Assembly: GCA_038207565.1 (NCBI GenBank)
Contig: JBBQZQ010000011.1
Location: forward strand, 1 to 64,000
Direction of reading: 5' to 3'
DNA from: JALZAI01 sp038207565
GTDB taxonomy: Bacteria; Actinomycetota; Actinomycetes; Mycobacteriales; Jatrophihabitantaceae
Length of the DNA: 64,000 bases
Shown here: piece after piece, positions 7,951-16,191 of the stretch
Layout: every line of letters begins with the position of its first letter
How positions within the stretch are numbered: the first letter of the stretch is position 1
Program-made: the position numbers and the translations under genes
The notes under the pieces: model-generated
The model's database searches: none
Seen by the model: the letters and a program-made list of their open reading frames with translations, nothing else
What the model was told of the DNA's origin: nothing

Positions 7951-9924
7951 TCAGGCCGACGAGCTGAGCCGGTCCGACGCGAACCGCTCGTACCAGCGCA
8001 GGGCATCGGGGTCATCGACGGAGGCGATGTTCGCCGCCTTCGCCAGCGGTGTTCCCCCCAGCAACTTCTTGATCGGGACCTCGAGCTTCTTGCCGCTCAG
8101 TGTGTGCGGCACCGCGGGCGCCTCGATGATCTCGTCCGGGACGTGCCGGGGCGTCAGCCGGGTGCGCAGCGTCGTGACGATCTTCTGCCTCAGCTCGTCG
8201 TCCAGCGCGTGCTCGGGTGCCGGCACGACGAATAGGCCCAGCCAGTAGCCGTCGTCGGGCTGCTCCACGCCGATCACTAGCGTCTCGGCGATCTCCGGCA
8301 GCGTCTCGAGCACGTCGTAGAAGTCGCTGCTGCCCAGTCGTACGCCCTGCCGGTTGAGCGTCGAGTCCGAACGGCCGTGCACGGAGACGCTGCCGTCGGA
8401 GTGCATCGTCACCCAGTCCCCGTGGCGCCACACGCCGGGCCAGGTGTCGAAGTACGACTCGGTGTAGCGCACCGCGTCCGGGTCCCGCCACAACTGCACC
8501 GGCATCGACGGCATGGGCTGGGTGACGACGAGATCGCCAACCGTGTCGACCACCGGCACGCCGTCCTCGTCCCACGCCGCGCAGTCCACGCCCGCCAGTC
8601 GGCCGCCGATACGGTGTGCTCGCACCGGGGCGTACTCGTTGGAGCCGACGAACGAGCCGGAGATGTCGGTCCCGCCGCTGGTCGAGTCGATCCGCAGGTC
8701 CTCGCTGATGTGCTCCATGACCCACCGGTAGCCCTGCGACGGCAAGGCCGACCCGCTGACCATGAGATGGCGCAGCCGGCGCAGGTCGTGCCCGTGGCGC
8801 GGCGACACCCCGGCATTCGCGGAGGCGGTCACGACGGCGGCGCCCAACAGCATGACGTCGACCCGGGTACGGGCCGCTACCTCCCAGACCGCGCCCGCCG
8901 GGTGGCCGGGACTGCCCTCGTACAGCACGATGCTCGCGCCCTGGGTGAGCGCGCCCAGCTGCATGTTCCACAACGCCCAGCCCGTGGAGGTGAAGGTGAA
9001 CATGCGTTCACCTTCACGCAGCCCGCAGTACAGCCCGGACCACTTCGTGCCTTCCAGCGTGATCCCGCCCTGGCCGTGGACCAGGCCCTTGGGCAGCCCG
9101 GTCGTGCCCGAGGTGAACAGCACCCACAGCGGGTGGGAGAACTCGACCTGTTCGAAGGCCGGCGGCTCGTCTGGTACACCAGCGGCGAGCACCTCGTCCC
9201 ACCCGGTCGAGCCCTCGGGGTTCGGGCGGTCGGTGAAGAGGTACGCGACATGGACGAACTGCTGCACCGTCGGCAGGTTGTCGCGCAACTGGGCCACGAC
9301 GTCGCTGCGGTCGACCTCCTTGCCGTTCCAGTGGTAGCCGTCCGCGGCGATCAGCACGCTGGGCTCGAGCTGCGCGAGACGCCCGATGGTGCCGTCCGCG
9401 CCGAAGTCTGGGGAGCAGCACGCCCACACCGCGCCTACCGCTGCCGCAGCGAGGCAGGCGATCACCGCGTGCTCGGTGTTGGGCAGGTAGGCCGCGACCC
9501 GGTCGCCCGGACGCACGCCGGCCCGGCGCAGCCAGGCCGCGGCCGCCGCCACCGATCGACGAAGCTCGCCGCGGGTGATCTCGCGTGTCGGCCGGCCGCC
9601 CTCCTGGACGCAGACCAGCGCCGTGGCGTCGTCGGCTCCCCGGCGCAGCGCGTGCTGAGCCCAGTTCAGCCGGGCGCCGCTGAACCAGCGGGCGTGCGGC
9701 ATCGGGTCGGCGGTGCGCACCTGCGTCCACGGCGTCGAGAACTCGATCTCGTAGTAGTCGACGATGGAGCGCCAGAACCGGTCCACGTCCTCCACCGACC
9801 AGGCCCACAGGGCGTCGTGGTCGGGGAACGGCCGTCCTTCGCGTTCTTCCAGCCAGTTCAGATACCCGCGCAGCGCTGACCGGTCGATGCGGTCCGCGGC
9901 CGGGCTCCAGAGCACGTCGTTCAT
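7951..9924 (-). CDS. aacS: Acetoacetate-CoA ligase
   Basis: 657 aa, the length expected for acetoacetyl-CoA synthetase, which converts acetoacetate, ATP and CoA to acetoacetyl-CoA. Features are the family-typical N-terminus (WFSGARLNWAQH), AMP-binding loop FTSGTTGLPKGLVHG, the acetoacetyl-CoA-synthetase-type segment STSGGTDISGSFVG, YTESYFDTWPGVWRHGDW, and C-terminal TLSGKKLEVPIKKLL with the catalytic Lys. ATG at 9924 is chosen by homology; the Shine-Dalgarno is weak. It would feed ketone-body or polyhydroxybutyrate carbon into central metabolism. It is divergent from the F420 oxidoreductase at 10177. Confidence 0.9.
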   Translation of the reverse strand: MNDVLWSPAADRIDRSALRGYLNWLEEREGRPFPDHDALWAWSVEDVDRFWRSIVDYYEIEFSTPWTQVRTADPMPHARWFSGARLNWAQHALRRGADDATALVCVQEGGRPTREITRGELRRSVAAAAAWLRRAGVRPGDRVAAYLPNTEHAVIACLAAAAVGAVWACCSPDFGADGTIGRLAQLEPSVLIAADGYHWNGKEVDRSDVVAQLRDNLPTVQQFVHVAYLFTDRPNPEGSTGWDEVLAAGVPDEPPAFEQVEFSHPLWVLFTSGTTGLPKGLVHGQGGITLEGTKWSGLYCGLREGERMFTFTSTGWALWNMQLGALTQGASIVLYEGSPGHPAGAVWEVAARTRVDVMLLGAAVVTASANAGVSPRHGHDLRRLRHLMVSGSALPSQGYRWVMEHISEDLRIDSTSGGTDISGSFVGSNEYAPVRAHRIGGRLAGVDCAAWDEDGVPVVDTVGDLVVTQPMPSMPVQLWRDPDAVRYTESYFDTWPGVWRHGDWVTMHSDGSVSVHGRSDSTLNRQGVRLGSSDFYDVLETLPEIAETLVIGVEQPDDGYWLGLFVVPAPEHALDDELRQKIVTTLRTRLTPRHVPDEIIEAPAVPHTLSGKKLEVPIKKLLGGTPLAKAANIASVDDPDALRWYERFASDRLSSSA

Positions 9925-10176
9925 CGGCGCCGCCACACCGAGCGCACATCGACGACGGCGGCCACGGCCAACCGGGGTGCCATGCGTCGACGGTAGAGGC
10001 GCCCGTGCGCAGCGTGTAGCTGCCGGCAGCGTCGTTGAGCAAGCGTTGATGTGCCGGCGAGAACGTGTTGACGCGGTCGGAGAACGCTGGCGAACGACCC
10101 GCGTCGGGTTGATCCGGACCTGCGCTCGCACAGGAGTGGGCCGGCTCGCCGACGACATCACGAGGAGGCCGACCCA

Positions 10177-11166
10177 ATGAAGCTCGCTCTGTACCTCCCA
10201 AACTTTCGCGACGAGGTGACCGTCAAGGAGCTGGAGGACCTCACCGCGCTCGCGGAGGACCTCGACTTCGACTCGGTCTGGACCCTCGACCGGATCGTCG
10301 TTCCGGAGGCTTCGGATCGCACGGAGCTGCAATACCCGTTCGGCATGATGACCGACTTGCCGAAGGGCCTGCCGGTCATCTCGCGGGGCAAATGGTTCCA
10401 GGGCATGACGTTGATCCCCTGGCTGGCCGCGAAGACCAGCAAGGTCCGGATCGGCATGAGCATCATCGACACCCCGTACCGGGCTCCGGGCGTGCTTGCC
10501 GCCGAGCTCGCGACGCAGGACCACCTGTCCAACGGACGACTCAACGTCGGCATCGGCTCGGGCTGGATGCCTGAGGAGTTCGCCGCATCCAGCGTCTCGC
10601 ACCTGTTCCCGCGCCGGCACGCCCACGTGCGCGAGACGATCGAGATCATGCAGGGCATCTGGACCAACGAGCTGTTCGAGTACCACGGTGAGTTCGCGGA
10701 CTTCCCGCTCTGCGGCTTCGGCCACAAGCCGATCCAGCAGCCCGGTCCGCCGATCTACTTCTCCGGATTGAAGGACCCGGCGCGTTCGGCCAAGCGCATC
10801 GCGAAGTACGGACTGCAGGGCTGGATCGGCATCCAGGACTCCCCTGAGGACATCAAGCGATGGAAGGGCGAGATGGAGCGCGAACTCAACGAGCTCGGCA
10901 GGACGTTCCCCGAGAACTTCGACATGTGCAGCATGATCTGGTTCGTCATCACCGACGAACCGATGGACCAGTCGCCGGCGGGCAAGGGCACCAACCTGCT
11001 GGCGGGCTCCGCCCAGCAGATCGAGGACATCCTCAAGCGGTACAAGGAAGCCGGCATGACGATGCCACTCCTGTGGCCGCCGTTCCGGGACGTGCCAACG
11101 GCCAAGACCCTCGATGACCTCAAACGCCTGACCGAGGAAATCATGCCGAAGGTCAACGCCGCCTGA
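10177..11166 (+). CDS. LLM-class F420-dependent oxidoreductase
   Basis: 329 aa luciferase-like monooxygenase-fold enzyme. Typical segments are MKLALYLPNF, AEDLDFDSVWTLDRI, VRIGMSIIDTPYRAP, LSNGRLNVGIGSGWMPEEF and FPRRHAHVRETIEIM. AGGAGG sits 9 nt before the ATG. Long members of this class are F420-dependent dehydrogenases or reductases. The 252-bp gap to the divergent acetoacetate-CoA ligase should hold both promoters. Substrate unknown. Confidence 0.88.
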   Translation: MKLALYLPNFRDEVTVKELEDLTALAEDLDFDSVWTLDRIVVPEASDRTELQYPFGMMTDLPKGLPVISRGKWFQGMTLIPWLAAKTSKVRIGMSIIDTPYRAPGVLAAELATQDHLSNGRLNVGIGSGWMPEEFAASSVSHLFPRRHAHVRETIEIMQGIWTNELFEYHGEFADFPLCGFGHKPIQQPGPPIYFSGLKDPARSAKRIAKYGLQGWIGIQDSPEDIKRWKGEMERELNELGRTFPENFDMCSMIWFVITDEPMDQSPAGKGTNLLAGSAQQIEDILKRYKEAGMTMPLLWPPFRDVPTAKTLDDLKRLTEEIMPKVNAA

Positions 11167-11178
11167 CCCCGCAGAAGA

Positions 11179-11616
11179 TCATTCGATTCCCTGCTCCATG
11201 GCCGACCATCCCGTGACGGCCACGATGCGGCACACGAGCACCCGGTAGAAGGGTCGATCGGCGTACTGCGGCACGGTGCGCGCAAGCCGGTCGGCGAGGT
11301 CGTCCGTCAAGGACGTTGGTGGATTGCGCACGTGCCGGAGGTTCGCCCGCACCCACCACAGGCGCGACCAGTCTTCGGAGTCCCAGTGCTCGACAAGCAG
11401 GGTGCCGCGCGGGTCCGCCTCGAGGTTGTCCTCGCGCCTGAGGCGACTCGAGGTCTTGGGTTTGACGCGGTCGATCGGCACGCCGACGTGGCCGTCGTCG
11501 CTCACGGCGTAGACGACGGGCAGTGGGTCGGGGCCGCGCTCCGGGTGGAGGGTGCACAGCACGCCGTGAACCTGCGCGGCCAGGCGCGCCTGGGCTTCGT
11601 CTGCGTTCAACCTCAT
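11179..11616 (-). CDS. PPOX-class F420-dependent enzyme, Rv0121-like
   Basis: 145 aa split-barrel flavin/deazaflavin-binding protein. It shows the order typical of the Rv0121-like group: an N-terminal EAQARLAAQVHGVLCTLHP strand pair, VYAVSDDGHVGVPIDRVKPK, a basic LRREDNLEADPRGTLLVEH section, and WSRLWWVRA. GGAG lies 8 nt before the ATG at 11616. Members bind F420 and probably reduce small molecules. It is convergent with the oxidoreductase at 10177, with a 12-nt gap. The longer frame upstream is rejected as non-homologous. Confidence 0.8.
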   Translation of the reverse strand: MRLNADEAQARLAAQVHGVLCTLHPERGPDPLPVVYAVSDDGHVGVPIDRVKPKTSSRLRREDNLEADPRGTLLVEHWDSEDWSRLWWVRANLRHVRNPPTSLTDDLADRLARTVPQYADRPFYRVLVCRIVAVTGWSAMEQGIE

Positions 11617-11900
11617 CGTGGTGGCTCCAACGCTCGTGGACAGGCGGCTCTCGTGCGGCCAGGCCAGATTCGTCGGCCTCACTCCTAGAGACGATAGGAC
11701 GCAGGAGCCTTTAGTTCCCGGCGCTGTGGCCGCTCCCATGCCATCAGCCACGCCAAATCTGAGAGGGTCCGCGACAACCCCATCAGCGGGGCGTACCGCG
11801 ACGACAGGGTGCATCCCTGCTGGGCTTCAGCTCGAGCCCGCGAGCGTCCGCCACTACCTCGGTTCCGGCCAGCGCATCCGCAGGCGTCAGCAGCGCCGCG
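11617..11900. other. Intergenic stretch without recognisable gene
   Basis: About 280 bp between the F420 enzyme and the VapB operator. Open frames here have no recognisable motif. It probably carries the promoter of the minus-strand F420 enzyme. Confidence 0.5.
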
Positions 11901-11929
11901 TGTGCCACCGAATGGCGATACGTGGCACA
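11901..11929 (+). promoter_or_regulatory. Candidate VapBC operator and leaderless promoter
   Basis: A perfect 8-bp inverted repeat, TGTGCCAC (11901-11908) and GTGGCACA (11922-11929), with a 13-bp spacer ends 8 nt before the antitoxin ATG. CACAAT at 11926-11931 sits exactly -12 to -7 from that ATG, so transcription may start at the A of ATG, and the binding site covers the promoter. AbrB-type antitoxins usually repress their own operon through such dyads; this assignment is inference. Confidence 0.65.
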
Positions 11930-11937
11930 ATCAGGGG

Positions 11938-12180
11938 ATGGATGCCACGCTAGTGTTGGGTCAACAAGGAAGACTGGTCATTCCAGCCGAGGTCCGCGCC
12001 GCGCTGGGGTTGGCGGCGGGCGACCACCTTTATCTGCACGTGGCTGGAGCCCGGATGGTGCTGGAGCGACAACAGGATGCTGTCGATGAACTGCGCGCGC
12101 TGGCGAAGGACATCCCGAAATCGCGATCGTTCGTCGAGGAGCTGCTCGCCGAGCGTCGCTTGGCCGCAGTCTTGGAATGA
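11938..12180 (+). CDS. vapB: AbrB/SpoVT-family antitoxin (VapB-like)
   Basis: 80 aa. The N-terminal half is a swapped-hairpin AbrB domain (LGQQGRLVIPAEVRAALGLAAG), a DNA-binding fold. The C-terminal half is charged and would wrap the toxin. ATG at 11938 has no Shine-Dalgarno at proper spacing; a -10-like element 7-12 nt upstream suggests leaderless translation. The stop overlaps the toxin start (ATGA). Confidence 0.85.
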   Translation: MDATLVLGQQGRLVIPAEVRAALGLAAGDHLYLHVAGARMVLERQQDAVDELRALAKDIPKSRSFVEELLAERRLAAVLE

Positions 12181-12557
12181 CCGTTCTCGACGCCTCGGCC
12201 GTGCTGGCGCTGATCCACGATGAGCCGGGCAGTGATCTGGTGGCAGAACACCTCGCTGGCGCTGTTCTCGGCGCAGCAAACCTGGCCGAGGTCGTGGGCA
12301 AGCTCGTCGACGCCGACCTCGATGCCACACGCGTGCGTGGGCTGCTCGGAGCTGCAGGAGTAACCATCGAGCCGCTGAGCGCGGCCGACGCCGAACTCGC
12401 CGGCGCAATGCGGTCGCTCGACGGTGGCAAGTTTCTCTCGCTTGGAGATCGGTGTTGTCTGGCGCTCACCGTCCGCAGCGAGCCTGCCGAGGTGTTCACG
12501 GCCGATCGAGCTTGGGCCGATCTGGACCTTCCGATCCGGATTCTCTTGATTCGATAG
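12177..12557 (+). CDS. vapC: PIN-domain ribonuclease toxin (VapC-like)
   Basis: 126 aa PIN domain with the acidic residues expected for Mg-dependent RNA cleavage: Asp5 (TVLDASAVLAL), Glu38 (NLAEVV), Asp91 (LSLGDRCCLAL) and Asp110 (TADRAW). It overlaps the antitoxin by 4 nt, so their synthesis is coupled. VapC toxins cut tRNA or rRNA when freed from VapB. The RNA target cannot be predicted. Confidence 0.88.
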   Translation: MTVLDASAVLALIHDEPGSDLVAEHLAGAVLGAANLAEVVGKLVDADLDATRVRGLLGAAGVTIEPLSAADAELAGAMRSLDGGKFLSLGDRCCLALTVRSEPAEVFTADRAWADLDLPIRILLIR

Positions 12558-12790
12558 CCGATCGACTTGCGGGTTCCGCTCGTGCCCAGCGGACGTGGCG
12601 AGCGAACGACTCCCTCGAGGCGGATCACCAGCGGTACGGCGCGGCCAACTGCTCGAACGCAACGGAGTCACCGGACCGCGCAGCCTGGAGCAGCTCCGCA
12701 GACGCGGTCATGTGCCCATCATGGTCTGCTGCGATGAATTCGTGCGCCGGCCGGGGTTCCACCTACATGAATCGATCACACAGAGGAACC

Positions 12791-13317
12791 ATGACCGACG
12801 AACAGCGTATCCGCGACCTGATCGAGCGCTGGGCAGCGGCTGTCGATGCTGGCGATCTGCCTACTGTGCTCGCTGACCACGCGCTCGACAGCGTCATGTT
12901 CGATGTGCCGCCGGCCGAGTCGGGCGTCCGCGGACTGGACGCCTTCCGCGAGACCTGGCCCGGCTTTGTGAATGGCGGGCCTCCGGTGCGGTGTTCGACA
13001 TCGAATCGTTGACCACCACGGCGGGCGTGGACGTCGCGTTCGCGTTCGCGCTTCTACGGTGCGGCATGCCGGCAGACTTCGATCGCGACCCCGAGCACCG
13101 GCTACGGCTCACCAGCGGGCTGCGCAAGGCGGACCACCGGTGGATGGTCACGCACGGGCATCACTCCTTCACGGACGTGACCGGGTCGCCGGATGCCTCG
13201 GCCGACGAGATCCGATCGGTGCACGAGCGGTGGTTCGACAGCACCGCGGCGAAGGACCTCGCCAGCCGAACAACGACATTGGTCTCGTCGGCACGGGTCG
13301 ATACGTTGTCGTCGTGA
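12791..13317 (+). pseudogene. Frameshifted SnoaL-like (NTF2-fold) protein
   Basis: The first part (MTDEQRIRDLIERWAAAVDA...FRETWPGF) begins at an ATG preceded by GAGGAA and matches NTF2-fold SnoaL-like proteins. Near 12964-12968 one base appears lost; the match continues one frame over from EWRASGAVFDIESL to KADHRWMVTHGHHSF. A second domain starts at SVHERWFDSTAAKDL but breaks off after ~10 residues. The gene therefore has a frameshift and a 3' truncation. It overlaps the following broken acetyltransferase. Confidence 0.7.
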
Positions 13318-13952
13318 CTGTCTCGTTCACGACCGCTGCTGAACGGCCCGATCTGGTTGAGGCAATGTGGTCGATCCCGAGCACTTGGCCGGAGTACATG
13401 CTGCACGACCCAATCGCCAACCTCTTCTATCCGCGCCTGGTAGACGCCTTCGCTGAGCATCAGCTCATCGCGGTGGACGAAGAGGGGACGGTGGTTGGTC
13501 GGGTGAACAGCGTTCCCTTCGTGTGGACGGGCTTGGAATGAGGACTTATCTGACCGGGGTTGGGATGCCATCGTCGAATCGGCGTTCTGGTCGCACGAGC
13601 ATGGTGGGCGCCCCACGGCCGTGTCACTGCTGGAGGCGCGGCTGGCGCCCGCCCATCAGGGCGCTGGATTGAGCAGGGGGCTACTGCACGCGGTTCGCGC
13701 GAACGTGCAATTACGCGGATTGCACGACCTGTTCGGCCCCGTGCGACCTACCGGCAAGAGCCGGGAGCCGGGTGTATCGATGACGGAGTACGCGGCGCGG
13801 GTTCGTGGCGATGGGTTGCCTCAGGATCCATGGTTGCGGGTACACGTGCGGGCCAGCGCCCGTGTCATCAAGGTGTGTCCGGCGTCGATGACGATTTCCG
13901 ACACGCTGCCACAGTGGCGAATATGGACAGGATTGCCGCTCGACCGTACTGG
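13314..13952 (+). pseudogene. Broken GNAT-type acetyltransferase
   Basis: GTG at 13314 opens VSFTTAAERPDLVEAMWSIP; a stop follows GLE at 13539-13541. A one-base shift there restores DLSDRGWDAIVESAFWSHEH and EARLAPAHQGAGLSRGLL, which resembles the acetyl-CoA loop of GNAT enzymes, continuing to DTLPQWRIWTGLP. Homology stops near 13952, where sequence of the opposite-strand GGDEF-EAL remnant begins, so the 3' end was probably lost in a rearrangement. Confidence 0.6.
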
Positions 13953-13986
13953 GCCGGTCGATCCAACGGACTGTCGGTGCGGGTGT

Positions 13987-14707
13987 TCAGGGGAGGGTGG
14001 CTGGCGCGATCTGTGCGAGCACGGCGTGGATGGTGCTCGCAGGGGTGGGGCGTGCCAGGTGGTATCCCTGCGCGATGTCGCAGCCGAGGCGGCGCACGAG
14101 CTCGAGTGTGGCGGCGTCCTCGATCCCTTCGGCGATGACCTTGCGCAGGGTCAAGTAGGTCAGTGAGTGGATGAGCCCGGTCTGTTTGGAGTGGATTGAA
14201 TTCTGTCGGCTGGACGGGCCGGAAGCCTGGTCGGTCCCATCTCGACGGGGCCTCGACGCCGATGATGTCGCCGGTGGCAAGCGAGAACTGTGGCTGGAAG
14301 ACGAGCTCGAGCTGCTCGGTATCGATCGCGTTCATCAGCTCAGCAGCGAGCGCGAGCGCGTCGACGCCGGCGGACGTCCCGGGGTGGTAGACCCGAACTC
14401 CTTCTCGGTCGCGCTTGGCTTGATACATCGCGGCGTCAGCGTTACGGAGCAGTTCGGCAGTGGATCGCCCGTGGTCGGCGTATGCCGCCGCGCCGACGCT
14501 GACGCCGATATCTGATTCTGCGCCAGAAGTAGATCAAATCCGCGCCCGTTCGAAGTAGGAGCGAAACGATGTCGCAACCTGCGCAGCGTCGTGCTGCAAC
14601 GTCGTCTGCTGCTCGCGATCCTGCGCATTCGCCGCGACCATGAACATCAGCCCGCTCGCGAGTAGCACAACACCCACCAAGGTGGCCAAGAACGGCAATC
14701 TGCGCAT
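13987..14707 (-). pseudogene. GGDEF-EAL protein with large internal deletions
   Basis: Reading from 14707: MRRLPFLATLVGVVLLASG, one membrane helix, then the start of an external sensor domain (SFRSYFERAR) that stops. In another frame this joins directly to the end of a GGDEF domain (SDIGVSVGAAAYADHGRS, ADAAMYQAKRDREGVRVY). An EAL N-terminus follows (LELVFQPQFSLATGDIIGVEA, not a canonical EAL), and after more shifts and a missing centre, its end (VIAEGIEDAATLELVRRLGC, DIAQGYHLARP). The GG(D/E)EF motif and most catalytic residues are gone. A similar gene of ~2.5 kb was reduced to 0.7 kb. Confidence 0.75.
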
Positions 14708-15102
14708 TCGCGCCTCAATTTGCGGCTCGGGTCAGCACGTTCCCTCCTTATCGGCGTGAACACTGCCCACCTGAAGACCCCGTCCGAAGAAAGGACCCGA
14801 TCCGGCACAACTGAGGTTGCGGCGCAGCTTGGGAACGGCCAGGACGTTGCCCCGGCACGTGAAACGAGACGTCACGCAAGCGGCTCCGTGTAGTTGTTAG
14901 GAAGCAATGCCGCTACGCACCCGCACTGACGAATCAGCCCCCGCTGCTGGCCGACTACCGAAGGCTCAGCGCCCTGGCGTCGCTCGGTCATAAGGCACGG
15001 GACGGACATGATGCCGCTCGTGGTGGACGGCGCTTCGGCACGGTGCGGGTCCGCGAGAAGGACGCGCCACCCACGGGAACGCGCAGCGCGTACGGTCCAG
15101 TT
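14708..15102. other. Intergenic region before the sigma-RsbT operon
   Basis: About 395 bp with no convincing gene. AAGGAGG near 14746-14752 on the minus strand is the former ribosome site of the GGDEF-EAL pseudogene. On the plus strand TACGGT at 15091-15096 fits a TANNNT -10 element for a leaderless start at 15103. Confidence 0.45.
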
Positions 15103-16191
15103 GTGAGCGCGGCCGACCGTCATGACGCCGAGGGTGGAACCGCCCGCCCGCCCGCTGATGTCGGAGGGCCGGACGTCGCGGCGTTGCTTCCTCTCGTACG
15201 CCGGGTGATTCGTTCTCGGGTTTCCGAACGCGCGATGGCCGAGGACCTCATTCAGGAGACATTGGCCCGTGTCCTGGCGGCCGCAGACCGGGTCCAACCG
15301 ATGATGTACGAACCGTATGCGATCGCGACCGCACGTAACTTGGTGGCCTCGATGTGGAAGGAGCAGGATCGGCATCGACGCAACCGGCACCGCGTCGTCG
15401 ACCTCGTTCCGGTCGAGACGCCCGACCACTCCGTGCTGGCGCTCGAGGAGCGCAACGCCGTGGCACAGGCCTTCCGGCGGCTCGGTGAGCGTGATCAGCA
15501 GATGCTTTTGGAGCACGAGGTGTCCGGAAGAGACACCCGCTCGCTGGCGCAGGAAGTCGGGTCGACTCCGGGCGCGGTTGCCGCTCAACTCAACCGGATT
15601 CGAGCCCGCCTGCGTGTTGAGTATTTGCTTGCGCTGGACTGCGCCGAGCCGCCAACAGAAGTGTGTCGACCGGTGTTACTTGCGGTGTCCGGCGGCGATC
15701 GCCGTCGGCAACGGGAGGTTGACGTCGGCAGACACCTACTCGAGTGCGACCTGTGCGCCCGGCTGAGTGCGCCCCTATTCGATCGAGGTCGCCGCCAGGA
15801 TGATCAGCGTCGGATCGAGATCCGCGGTGACGCCGACATCGTCGCTGCTCGTCAGGGCGTCCGTGAGATGGCGGCACGACTGGGATTCTCGCGGACTGAG
15901 CTCACCGTGATCGCCACCGCCGTATCGGAGGTGGCCCGCAACATCGTGCGCTTCGCAGATTCCGGCGAGGTCACCGTCGAGTTGGTCGACCGGCCGCGCC
16001 CGGGCCTGCACGTCGTAGCGCGGGACACCGGACCCGGCATCGCGGACGTGGCGCAGGCGCTCACGGACGGCTACAGCACCTATCACGGTCTAGGACTCGG
16101 TTTGCCAGGGGCTCAGCGGTTGATGGATGAATTTACGGTGACGTCCGAGCTAGGACGCGGCACGACGGTGACAATGACAAAGTGGCGATAG
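15103..16191 (+). CDS. Sigma-70 factor fused to zinc-binding motif and RsbT-like switch kinase
   Basis: 362 aa from the GTG at 15103 (TACGGT lies at -12 to -7); a GTG at 15043 would add 20 unconserved residues. Domains in order: sigma region 2 (about 28-95, ERAMAEDLIQETLARVL), sigma region 4 (about 112-176, SLAQEVGSTPGAVAAQLNRI), a zinc anti-sigma-type motif His211-Cys215-Cys218 (HLLECDLC), and a GHKL ATPase domain (about 240-361). The last closely resembles RsbT: N-box SEVARNIVRF, DTGPGI (308-313), TDGYSTYHGLGLGLPGA, RLMDEF and GRGTTVTMTKW at the end. In Bacillus, RsbT is the kinase held by the stressosome. Here it is covalently tied to a sigma factor. rsbR, rsbS and an rsbU-N gene follow. 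Confidence 0.88.
   Translation: MSAADRHDAEGGTARPPADVGGPDVAALLPLVRRVIRSRVSERAMAEDLIQETLARVLAAADRVQPMMYEPYAIATARNLVASMWKEQDRHRRNRHRVVDLVPVETPDHSVLALEERNAVAQAFRRLGERDQQMLLEHEVSGRDTRSLAQEVGSTPGAVAAQLNRIRARLRVEYLLALDCAEPPTEVCRPVLLAVSGGDRRRQREVDVGRHLLECDLCARLSAPLFDRGRRQDDQRRIEIRGDADIVAARQGVREMAARLGFSRTELTVIATAVSEVARNIVRFADSGEVTVELVDRPRPGLHVVARDTGPGIADVAQALTDGYSTYHGLGLGLPGAQRLMDEFTVTSELGRGTTVTMTKWR

Noticed and set aside
10158..10727. Minus-strand frame overlapping the F420 oxidoreductase
   Set aside because: Shadow of the well-supported plus-strand gene.
15075..15105. ECF-type promoter (GGGAAC with a -10 near 15096) for autoregulation of the sigma-RsbT gene
   Set aside because: GGAAC is present but the expected CGT-type -10 at 16-18 bp is not convincing.
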